NCBI GenBank assembly: GCA_027600665.1
Contig: JADGJL010000246.1
Location: 1 to 29,154, forward strand
Reading direction: 5' to 3'
Length of the DNA stretch: 29,154 bases
From: Irineochytrium annulatum
Lineage: Eukaryota; Chytridiomycota; Chytridiomycetes; Chytridiales; Chytridiaceae
The position numbers and the translations under genes are program-made. Numbering within the stretch: position 1 is the first letter of the stretch; every line of letters starts with the position of its first letter. Below are positions 1 through 9,096 of the stretch, piece by piece. A model generated the notes under the pieces. It was not told the origin of the DNA. It did not search any database and saw only the letters and a list, made by a program, of their open reading frames with translations.

Positions 1-982
1 CTCTTATTCTGTGTGGTGACGCGTTCCGGTTTTTCTCCCCGTTTTCCACCTTGTTACGTCGACTTAATCTCCGTATAAAAGTTATTTCATTCCCTGATGT
101 CGGAATGCACGAACGGGAATTGCCTTTTTCTACATTCTTCTGGAGTCTTATGATGCTGTGTCCGTATTGATGATCGCTGTGTCGGGTGGTCCTGCTGCCG
201 GTCGCCTTCTGCTGCTTGCCATTTCTATATACAGAATGAAAATGGATTCCTCGCCATTTTGCTCCGTTTTGATATGTGCAAGAAAGTTCTGAGATGTGCA
301 CGAAAGAACCCGCTTTTTTGACTGGATTTTTTCATAACGCATGGATGAAAGGAAAAAAAAAGGCTGTCCCACAAGCCCATTATGCCTGCTCCAGTCTTTA
401 CGCGGTTGAGGACTGACAGAGGTTTGGTCGTCACGCGTATGTAAGGGAAAAGGCTGTCCCGCAAGCCCTGCACGTTGAGCCTCCGTCAACAAACAGCTCT
501 TAAAAACCAGCTTCGACTGGTTAAGTCAATGAAAAATTGACTGCAACTGTTGCGAGACTTTCCGAATTGTAACCCCAGTTAAACCAAGTCAGGTTTACGA
601 ATTTACACTAAGGGAAAAGGGACAGCCTTTTCCCTTTTACTGTTGAGCCTTCCCCGTCTGAACCTCCTTCAACCTTTCATACCGTGGGAAACCTGAGGAA
701 GATTTGACCTTTGCACCACGGTGGAAGACCATTGGCGGCGTCGGGGGCGCGACGTGCCATCAACGGGATCAGCGACTGGGCATTTCTATTAAGCCTGTTC
801 GGCGTTGCAGTGTTCACAACTGTTTCAACAGCTCGTCATAATCTCGGCGTCTCAAGTGTGGGCAACAACTTCACCCTGCCAAAAAACTGGTGCCAAACCC
901 AAACGGGTGGACGAATAGGGGACATTAAAGGTGCACAGAACCTCCCAATTCGTTAGTCGGCCATCCCACCGACCTACCCAAG
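1..982. other. Intergenic region left of the GH5 gene
   Basis: No convincing gene is seen. The short open frames on both strands (for example 148-492 minus and 711-956 plus) lack domain-like composition. The stretch holds a small cluster of direct and inverted repeats around 357-636, annotated separately, and presumably the promoter of the gene that starts at 983. Confidence 0.6.
357..636. repeat. Direct and inverted copies of an AAAAGGCTGTCCC motif with a perfect hairpin
   Basis: A 21-base unit at about 357-378 recurs at 447-467 with one mismatch. The 18-base extension AAGGGAAAAGGCTGTCCC at 443-460 recurs as a perfect inverted copy at 619-636. Positions 610-620 and 626-636 also form a perfect 11-bp stem around the loop GACAG. 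GTTGAGCCT follows both the second direct copy and the inverted copy. No transposase is visible, so this may be a degenerate terminal-repeat element or a short palindromic unit. Confidence 0.6.
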
Positions 983-2850
983 ATGCCATCGCCATCGACG
1001 CCGTCCTACCTCTCGCATCCCCGTCGCCAGGCCCCGCAGTCAATGCGGGACCAGGACCACCTCGCAGAGGAGTTTTACTACGTGGAGACGAACGACTACA
1101 GTCGACACAACATGAAGGGCGCTGGCGAACCGAGGAAGTTCTGGGTTGAGGTGAAGCGGCGGCCTTTGCTCAGGATCGGCATCCCCGCCGCCGTCCTATT
1201 GCTGGTGGTCGTCATTTCCACTGCAGCCGTCCTCGCGACGAAGAACCACAACCAGGGCGCGGCAACCTCGACCCCATCCACCGGGGTCATCAGCTTGAAC
1301 GACACGGACGCGGCAGCCGTCAACAACGGGCCCGTCTTCATCGTCGGCGCGCCCGCGGCCGAACCATCTTACGGCGAGGGCCCAGCCTTCATTGCGCCCT
1401 CGGACCCTGGGGCTGTCTTCGCCCAGACCACGGAGGCGACCCCGACCTTCCTCTCGCCCGAGGAGGAGCCTGGTTGGACCCAGCCGCGGCCCGGCTACAC
1501 GCCCCCCGAGTCGTCGACCGATATCGAAGCGTCCGTCAACTCGACTTCCACTCCTGACATTGTCGTCACCTCGAGCTTCTCGAGTGACAGCTTTGTCCCG
1601 ACCTCCACCGCGACCCCGACGCCGACGGGCCCGCCGCCGCCGCCTCAACCAAAAACAACCGAGAATCTGTCTTCCTTTGCCGGCGGCAACTCCTGGTTCG
1701 TGGCCTCTCGCATGTTTTTTTTTTTCTGCTGATCTTACTCCCTTTATTAGGTTCATCCACGCGCAGAATGAGGACGTCCGGCACAAGATCTACAAAAACT
1801 ACCAGGACGCCGGCCTGAAGACCATGCGCATCTTCCTCCGCGAGTTCACGGGCAAGCTTTGGGGAGATTCTGGCGTCGATTATGTCTACATCAAGGGCGT
1901 TAACCACGTCAACGACGTCGAGAACAAGGACGGCTACTTTGACGACTCCCAGCTCGACCTGATCAACCAGATAATGACCGAGGTCATCCCTTACGGCATC
2001 AAGCTCATTATCTCCCTCCACGACAACTGGTACATGGGCTTGTGGGAGGGCTGCGGTATGTAGGACGTGGCATAAATACCTCGGTGATTCCTGGTGACTG
2101 ATGTGTGTGTTTGTAACAGACGCGTACTGCCAGCGGCACGTGGCAAAGGGCGACAACTGGGCGTTCAGGAAGTTCTACGAGAACAAAATCGAGGGCGCCT
2201 GGGATCAGATCGACGCCCGTATCGCACATATCATGTCGTACCCGAACCCATACTTCCAGGGCCGGACCTGGGGCAACATCCCTGAGGCCGTTTTCATGAT
2301 AGAGCACGGGAACGAGGACATGGGCCACTCGGACGGCGATACCCAATACGCCCTGTCGAACGAGAAGACTTACACCGACTGGCACTGCGGGCGCGCCAGG
2401 GTCGTCAAGTCCTTCGTCCAGCCCGGGTCCCAGGTCCTTGTCGGGCAGGGCGGCGGCCGCGGGGTCGCGCAGTCCAAATTCGAGGGTCTGTTTAAGTGCG
2501 ACGCGCTCGACGTTATCACGGTCCACGACTACGGAGGCTCGTCCTGCGACGACTCGGGGATCAAGGACGTCGTGAAGCTGGCCCAGAAGTACTCGAAGCG
2601 CACGTTCGTAGAGGAGTTTGGCGTGGACGGCGACAACTGGACTAAGGCGTCCGGCAACGACGGCAGGATCAACGAGTACATTAAGTGTGGGGTCCCGTGG
2701 ATGGTTTGGTCGATCGTCGGCGTCTCCGACTCGGCGAAGGAGGTGTGGCCGGACCAGCCTGACGCCTGGAAGACGATTGTGAAGAGGTCGCAAGCTCAAG
2801 GCTCTCAATGGTCACCATTTACTTGGCCCGAGCTGGCGTCGACCTACTAA
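983..2850 (+). CDS. Membrane-anchored GH5-type glycoside hydrolase (mannanase/glucanase-like)
   Basis: Exons are 983-1713, 1751-2055 and 2120-2850, giving 588 residues; the introns are 37 and 64 nt. The protein has no cleavable signal. A basic stretch precedes one hydrophobic segment at about residues 62-85, so it is predicted to be a type II membrane protein with the enzyme outside. A Ser/Thr/Pro-rich linker (about 90-230) leads to a GH5-like barrel. The barrel starts at a GGNSW motif, as in GH5_7-like enzymes. The likely acid/base is Glu411 (motif GNED), and His481 and Tyr483 form the VHDY motif. The likely nucleophile is Glu511 in VEEFG. The start at 983 has A at -3; Met21 is a weaker alternative. 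The substrate cannot be fixed: endo-mannan or beta-glucan are both possible. It probably acts in wall remodelling or plant polysaccharide breakdown. Confidence 0.85.
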
Positions 2851-3556
2851 GTGAATCCTTGCGAAACCGGAAGACAGAGTTTATAGTTGATCTTTTTGTG
2901 AGCGTTTTAAAATCTTTTTGGATTCTTTTTTTACTCGTTTCCTGTAGCCTTTTCCTTTTTTTGGTTGCTTTTAACTTTTTAGACTCGAAACTCGTGATCG
3001 TTTCTATCCCTCCTGCCTTGACATCCGTGGACAATAATGTGTGAACTGTGTATCTGGCCTTTCTATTCCCTTCTCGGTCAGACACCGAATTCAAAAAATT
3101 GTGAAAACTTATTTAGTTAGTTAAGTGACTTTGTTGATGCCTCACCTTTTCTTTTCCTACGCTGTGGTTTTTAAAGCCATTGGCTGCGTATTCTTTCTTG
3201 ATGGCCTCAACGTCTGATACATTCCCCTTTCCCTAGAACATTGTTTTTGATTTTATTTGGTAGAAGGATATGGCGTTTAGCACATCCTTGTTCACTTTAG
3301 TACATGTTGCGTGCTGAGCACGCATTTTTTTTTTTTCTTAGTCAGTCGCCCACTGTTTTTTTACTCTCTCGATTCGGTTTAGACTCTTCCATATGCACTC
3401 CTCATTTGTCATCGTTGCCTTTGTCTTTTCTCAATCGCGAATAATCTTGGTCACTGATCACCTACTGTTGCTTCTTCGCAAATAAATGAAAGAAATCAGC
3501 TGTACAATTAAAACTTAAATTCGGACGGCACCGTCTTGACGTGCACAAGCCAGCTC
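2851..3556. other. Intergenic region, T-rich
   Basis: This is the 3' flank of the GH5 gene and the 5' flank of the Rad60-like gene. It is rich in T tracts and shows no credible reading frame. A perfect 17-base inverted repeat followed by a run of T lies at 3308-3336 and is listed separately. Confidence 0.6.
3308..3336 (+). terminator. Hairpin followed by a T run
   Basis: TGCGTGCT at 3308-3315 pairs perfectly with AGCACGCA at 3317-3324, and a run of about 11-12 T follows directly. In bacteria this would be an intrinsic terminator. In a fungus a T run can end RNA polymerase III transcription, but no A/B box or tRNA-like gene is evident upstream. It may be coincidental or part of a small RNA gene. 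Confidence 0.25.
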
Positions 3557-4880
3557 ATGATGGCGGACAAACTCGCCAAGGCACGGGCATCGTTTTTCCA
3601 AGAGGATCACTCAGACGACGACGATGATGTGTTCGACATCAGGTAGTGCTCTCCTTTGAATGTGCGTCGACAGGTACAAGGGGAATGAACTTAGCGCTCT
3701 TCCACCAGCAAGCGGAAACGGCTCGTACCGCCGAAGATTGAAGAGGAGGCTGACGAGTCCCCGCCGCGAAAGCCTGGGAGGACGGCATCCTTTCTTAGGA
3801 GTCAGTCGAACGACGGCAAGCCTGGTGCTGATAGAGACGCGGACGAAGCTCCAGCCAGGTTCGTCGTGCGAATGCCGCCTGTGGTTCTGACTGCTCTGCA
3901 GATCGACCCCGACCTCGTCTGCCAAGAAGAAGCATAAGCTGAGCCAGCCGGCTGCGAAGGCAAGGAGCTGCTCTCTGACACCACCTCCCGAGACACCAAA
4001 GAAGAAGTGAGATTAATACATAAACTACCTTTTTACAACTTCAATGCAGGGTCGCGCAAGACGAGGAGACGGACCGGCTGTGGGTCGACATTGACAGCAA
4101 GGCTGACGCTACCGAGGATGCGTCGATGGAGCCGCCGAAGATTACTCCCCACTTTGTTGGGGAAACAATCCAGATAAAGGTGTTCTTCCAGCACCGGACA
4201 GAGCAGATTGGGCCGCTTAAGTTCAAGTACAGCTCCGGAGCTATCTTCCTCACCCTCGTTCATGTCGTCGCGGAAAAGTTCGGAACAACACCGGAAAATG
4301 TCGTTCTGGTATACAGAGACGTCGTCATCTCGTCCGTCGCCACACCGGACAGCCTGGGGTTTGGACCTGTAACCAAAATAGGTGGGTCCGTGGTTGTCGC
4401 ACTCTATTTCGTTCTGTTTTGATCGGTCGTCCGTATTGTACACCTCGCTTAATGACATTCGGTTGCTTATCAGCCGCCTACCTACGCGATCATTATGCCG
4501 AGATTATGGCCACTCGGGAAGCCGAAAGCTTGCGGACAATCCAAAGTCTTGTTAGCAGCAATAACGACACGAAAGAGGATGAGGAGAGTTTAGAACGGAC
4601 CACCGCGTGGACCATCAAGCTTAACGACAGGTCGGCGGAGCCAATGAGAATTAGGGTTCAGGGGGTAAGGCGACTTGTTGTATTCATCGCTGGTTACAGA
4701 GGCTAATATTGGTCCCAGACGACGAAGATTGGCTCGATCGTGAAGGCATACGCCAAGTCTAAAGGTGTCGAGCCGGGGAAGGTGCGGTTGAAGTTCGAAG
4801 AAACTACGCTCGGTTTGGGGGAAACTTTAGAAGGTTGTGATGTTGAAGATGGGGATATGTTGGAGGTATCGCTGCACTAA
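3557..4880 (+). CDS. Rad60/Esc2/NIP45-like protein with two SUMO-like domains
   Basis: Exons are 3557-3642, 3709-3858, 3902-4006, 4050-4381, 4474-4664 and 4719-4880, giving 341 residues. The N-terminus is basic and disordered, with an acidic run ending in VFDI (residues 25-28) that looks like a SUMO-interacting motif. A second candidate lies around 124-129 (LWVDID). Two beta-grasp domains follow: SLD1 at about 150-220, and SLD2 at about 267-341 ending EDGDMLEV, the usual close of a ubiquitin fold. There is no C-terminal Gly-Gly, so it is not a conjugated SUMO. Rad60-family proteins bind Ubc9 and SUMO ligases and help Smc5/6-dependent repair of replication damage in the nucleus. Translation may begin at the second of two adjacent ATGs (3560), which has A at -3 and G at +4. 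It ends 98 bp from the convergent DNA ligase I gene. Confidence 0.87.
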
Positions 4881-4978
4881 ACGTATCTTATCTATTGACA
4901 GATGTAAATATATTGCAGACAGTACCTGACTACATTTGTACAGCTCTATTAAACGCATTCATCATTATAAACTGGTAA

Positions 4979-7900
4979 TTAGTCGTATTCATCATCGGCG
5001 GCGCTTTTCAAGCCGGCACCATGATTAATTTTCTGCGCCCGGTACATCGTGGCGACCTGGTCTGAGTTCGTCGCATCCGAAGGATCCTTGTCGTCCCGGA
5101 CCCGAATAAACCTAGGGAAGCGAAGGCTAATCCCTTTCCCAGGATCCACCAGCCCGACGCCAGCTTGATACCCAGGGGATATTGAAAGATCAGCAGCTTT
5201 CACCTCCCAGACCTTTCAAGTCATGTTAGCACATGTTGATGTTGCGCAAAGAAAAGAGGGTTTCACGGCAACTTACTTGTACCGGTTTGAACCAAACGTC
5301 TGGTACATCTTTCAGTGCGCCGATGCTGTAATAACTTGGCGGCGTGGCCATGGCGCCCTCGCTAAGCTGGGCGGAAAAATCCTTAAAGTTTTCCTCAGAG
5401 AAGCCTGTGCCGATCTGTATAGTAATTAAGGTCTAAGGTGGAACGCAAGCGAATTATCGTGTAAGCGCTGACCTTGCATATACTCTGATATCCGTCCGAC
5501 TCCTCGTCACGGCACGCCAATAAAAATCCGCCGTACCATCCCGTTCGCTTGCCCCGTCCGTAGTAACCGCCTATGACAACAAGGTCTAAAGAGTCACCGA
5601 CACCGCTAATGTAATCTTTCTTGACCTATGCAACGCTTAGTCGCAGTAGATAAAGAACGCCGAGGGCCAACCTTGAGCCAATTTCTCGATCGCACGCTTG
5701 GCTCATACGATGAATCCGCGTCCAACGTTTTCACCATTAACCCCTCGCAGTTGTTAACGACGCTCTCGTCCAGGAACGTTTGAATCGTGTCGACAGTTGA
5801 GGCTTCTTGAGAGATGGCAAAGTTGAACTTGCCATCCTTGACAGGATGGTAAGGACACATACAAATTCACAGAAAAAGCAAGCCGCACAACGCTATCCCT
5901 CAACAAACAAATCCTAAGCTTCTGTAGGAGAACCTACCACTTTATTGAAGTTCTTTTGCAAAAGGTCGCGGCGAGTCCGAAGCGTCTCGGTGACCAGCGC
6001 CTTCCCGTTGAGATACAAAAGATCGAATGCATAGAGGCAAACGGACACGCTGATACTTCCGACAGACACGTCCTAAATAGTGATGGGGTAAGCAGACCAA
6101 AGCAACTGATGGATAAAACAACAAGTTAACCTTGCGCTTCCGCGTACTCAAAACCTGGAACGGGAGGATGAGGTTTTTCTCTTTGTCCCAGGCAACCGCC
6201 TCACAGTCAAGGACAAACGACGTGACTTTCTCCTTCGAAAAAATCTGTGAAAAAGAAAAAGTATGAGGATGTATTTGTGAGGCGTTGGAGACGTACCCCT
6301 GGGACAAGCTCTACGATATCCGGGTATTTCAATGACAGGTTCTCGGAGTTCCTGCTGAACACGCTGACCGTACCATCTTCGAGAAGGTGAACCTAGAGAT
6401 GAGTAATTAGCACCCGACAGGTAAAGATGGATCTAACCTGAGCTCGCTCTCCATCATACTTGTACTCGCACACAAAATTGACGTTCTCAAACCGATTAAG
6501 AACCTCGGTGATACTCTTTGTCGGGTGCGCCAGCATTGGTTTGAGCGGGACGCCTGCCCGAACGAGAGCGCATGAGACTGAAATCATCAAAGCGATAATA
6601 TACGCACCCGGCGTCAACTTGCAAGAGTTAGGCAACTCCGTAACTCCCTTGTCGATGAGAGCTGGAATGAGAAGCTCATAGTTGGGCATCTGGCTGCGAA
6701 ATATCAAACGTAATTCGAGGAAGGTGGAAGGTAGTTACCAATAAACCTGCTTGACAATATTGACGGCCTCGCTAAGCAGTTTGTCCGACGGCACCCGCGC
6801 CTTCTTTGCTATACATCCGTTAATGTGGTGCAACATGCGCAAGTACTTACTTTGTTCGGCATATACAAAAGACTGCGCTAGTGCGATGATGACAGTCCGT
6901 TCGGCCAAACCAATCCGCAATTTACCCTCGAGAGAGCTGAAAGACACATCAAACAAAAGGCATTACATGGTCTTCTCACCGGACAAAAAACTTGACCTCG
7001 CTCTTCGTGCAGTCAGAAAGAAGGCCGGTGATCATCGATATTTTGCGGTCGATCGTCTAATAAAGAATCGTTCACATGGATACAACAGAATAAAGGCAAA
7101 GATGATACCTTGTCACCAGATACATTCGATATGTCGCGTAGCGTCCTAAACACCTTGGATACGGTAGGCGGCGGCCGTTTGAAGAGAGTTCTCTGTGAGC
7201 TTTTGCTTTTCTAGGCGACCGACACAATTAGACGCAACCCGTTACAAAAGCTTGTGAACCTCAGCAATCGTTCCCAGGTCGCCGATGGTTTTCAAATCTT
7301 CCTTGATCTTGTCGGCCGTCCGACTGGTCGATTGCGCGACGGCTTTCACGAGAGTGCTCTCCCCGAGCCCGAGTTCCTTACCCAGATATTCGGGGTAAAC
7401 CTTAGCACATTTTGTCAGCCGGCAATATTTGCAAAAGTGAGGTACAAACCTTGTTCACACAGAGATACACGCACTCTACCAAGCACTGCGGCGAAAGCAA
7501 GATCACGTTCGTGAAGAACTTGCAAAGCAAGCTGGTGATTTCGAGCCTAAAGGGACGGTTAGTGAACCATATTGTGGAGCCTGGCCACCTTTTGGTCGTG
7601 GCCTCCATCTGCTCAAACACTTGGCAAAGAACAGCGTACGGGACGCTATCAGCCTGTTAACATATATAGTTTGGCTGGCGTAGACACCTTTCGCCCGCCT
7701 TCCATCCTGCCTTCTCTTCCAAATCGCTAATGACCAACTTGCCGCTTGAAAAAAGTATAAGATAAAACCGGCATATGTACACGAACCTGTCTGTTGGTAT
7801 CGGTGACATCCCCTTAGCCGCAGCCGTCTTCTTCAACGGCTTGGCCGTCGGCCCGACCTCTTCGTCCGACCAGGCCGACTTCCGAGCCGTCTTAACCTTC

Positions 7901-8736
7901 TTCGATGCCTTCGAGTCGTCCTCTGTATCCGAATTCTCCGCCTTCTTGTCGGCCATTGTCATTTTCTTCTTCGAAGCTTTCCCCTCGACATCTGAGCCCG
8001 ATTCCCCAGCCTTTGCCAATTTCTTCCTCGAGCTCTTCTTCTCCACGTCTGATCCGGAGTCCTCCGCTTTCTCCTCAGCCATGGCGGTCTTCTTCCTCTT
8101 CGCCACCTTAACCTCGACCTCGGTGTCGGACTCATCAACCTTTACCTTCGAGGTCTTCCGCCTCTTCACCCCGGGAGACGAATCCACCTCCGTCAGCTCC
8201 TCGTCATCCGCTTTACCCGACGCGCTCTTTCTCTTTGGTGAGGCAAGGCGCTTTGGCGGCTCCGGAGTTGTGGCGGGGGCAGTATCGTTAGCGACATTGA
8301 CTCTGGACCGCTTTCGGGGCTTCGACTCCGTCGGCTCCGCGTCCCTTGAGGCACCCTAAGAACAGCACGCGTCAGAAGGCCAACAACGTCGAAATTGGCA
8401 GGCATATCCCCGCTCCAGATGACAAACGATGCACAGCCGTAAGAACCTTGTTCCTCTTCGGCTTCGCAGCATCCTCATTCTCCTTCTCAGACGACAAAAC
8501 AATGTCGTCTTTAGTCACGGGAGCGTTTAAAGAGGTCGCATCTGGCACACGTGTCATCAGCATTTTCAAAGCGAACAAGCCTGCGAACCTGAGTCCACAG
8601 TCGCGGCTTCCTCCATCTCAGCAGCATTGGCCTTCTTCTTTGCCGTCCCGCCACTGAGAAAATCCCTACGGGAGAATCGGTGAGTCATGCATCATCGCCA
8701 GTGTCCGGACCTCATGCTCGTTTGCTTCTTCGACAT
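4979..8736 (-). CDS. CDC9: DNA ligase I, ATP-dependent (Cdc9/LIG1 family)
   Basis: There are 21 exons and 899 residues from the ATG at 8736. Exons from 5' to 3': 8711-8736, 8589-8665, 8447-8541, 7787-8355, 7688-7744, 7589-7645, 7450-7546, 7246-7400, 7109-7205, 6980-7056, 6851-6936, 6739-6808, 6608-6693, 6438-6553, 6297-6392, 6131-6244, 5938-6072, 5672-5836, 5473-5625, 5277-5414, 4979-5212. It seals nicks between Okazaki fragments and in excision repair. Residues 5-12, QTSMRDFL, form a PCNA-binding PIP box. A Lys/Ser/Glu-rich disordered region with basic nuclear-signal-like clusters follows to about 260. Next come the DNA-binding domain, the nucleotidyltransferase domain with the adenylated Lys548 in EYKYDGER, and the OB fold with RFPRFIRVR near the end. 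The length matches fungal LIG1. The join of exons 8 and 9 has an alternative acceptor 6 nt downstream. An upstream in-frame exon could add a mitochondrial presequence (see 8737-9026). Confidence 0.96.
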
Positions 8737-9026
8737 CTTCAGGTGCGTGCCTTATACAGCGGGTCAGATATGCGCGTGGGAGCGTAAGGAAGAGTGAGAA
8801 GGGTTCAATGCGTACGATGAGCTCTAACAATCGCTTCCAGGCGCTTCGGGACCTTTGAGTTCGAATACCCCCCAGGCCCGGACTTTAGCCTCCTTTGCAA
8901 GCGCCAGGGGGGCTGGAGGAGCGATGACGCGCAGACGGCAGGGCACAGAGGCGACTGGAGGTTCCTGAGTAGCAGGAGCGCGCGGGAGGAGCGGTGAATG
9001 TCAGCGAACAACTTGAACGACCACAT
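8737..9026 (-). CDS. Alternative N-terminal extension of DNA ligase I (predicted mitochondrial presequence)
   Basis: An ATG at 9026 opens a frame through 8816. A GT donor at 8815 and an AG acceptor at 8751 (65-nt intron) join it in frame, through 8750-8737, to the ligase ATG at 8736. This adds exactly 75 residues. The extension starts MWSFKLFADIHRSSRALLLL and is rich in Arg, Leu and Ser, with only one acidic residue in its first 60 or so; this is typical of an amphipathic matrix-targeting presequence. Budding yeast Cdc9 is known to make mitochondrial and nuclear forms from two start codons. Without splicing the frame stops at 73 residues. The acceptor ends in AAG, which is weak but is used at other sites in this window. 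It could instead be just 5' UTR with a small upstream frame. Confidence 0.5.
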
Positions 9027-9096
9027 TCAATCCTGTCAGTATAAAGACGCCTGTGGTCACTGACGTGAGCCCCAAGACTCCGTCAAGCCCGCAACA
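9027..9096. promoter_or_regulatory. Shared promoter region between DNA ligase I and the sacsin-like gene
   Basis: The two genes are transcribed divergently. Only 70 bp separate the upstream ligase ATG (9026) from the ATG at 9097; 360 bp separate the ATG at 8736 from it. No TATA box is evident. Overlapping 5' transcripts and shared regulation are inferred from the spacing alone. Confidence 0.4.

Noticed and set aside
711..956. 81-codon plus-strand frame upstream of the GH5 gene
   Set aside because: No domain-like composition, overlaps the likely promoter and 5' UTR, and gives no splice path into the GH5 frame.
2008..2808. 266-codon minus-strand frame across the GH5 gene
   Set aside because: It lies opposite a well-supported catalytic domain; the Val/Asp/Arg-rich translation is a mirror effect of GC-rich third positions.
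7646..7653. Acceptor CAG at 7654-7656 for DNA ligase I exon 6
   Set aside because: It puts the next exon in the wrong frame; the TAG at 7646-7648 restores the family motif [10 protein letters not shown].
8805..9026. Stand-alone 73-residue basic protein on the minus strand
   Set aside because: Its presequence-like character and exact in-frame splice to DNA ligase I make an alternative first exon the better reading.
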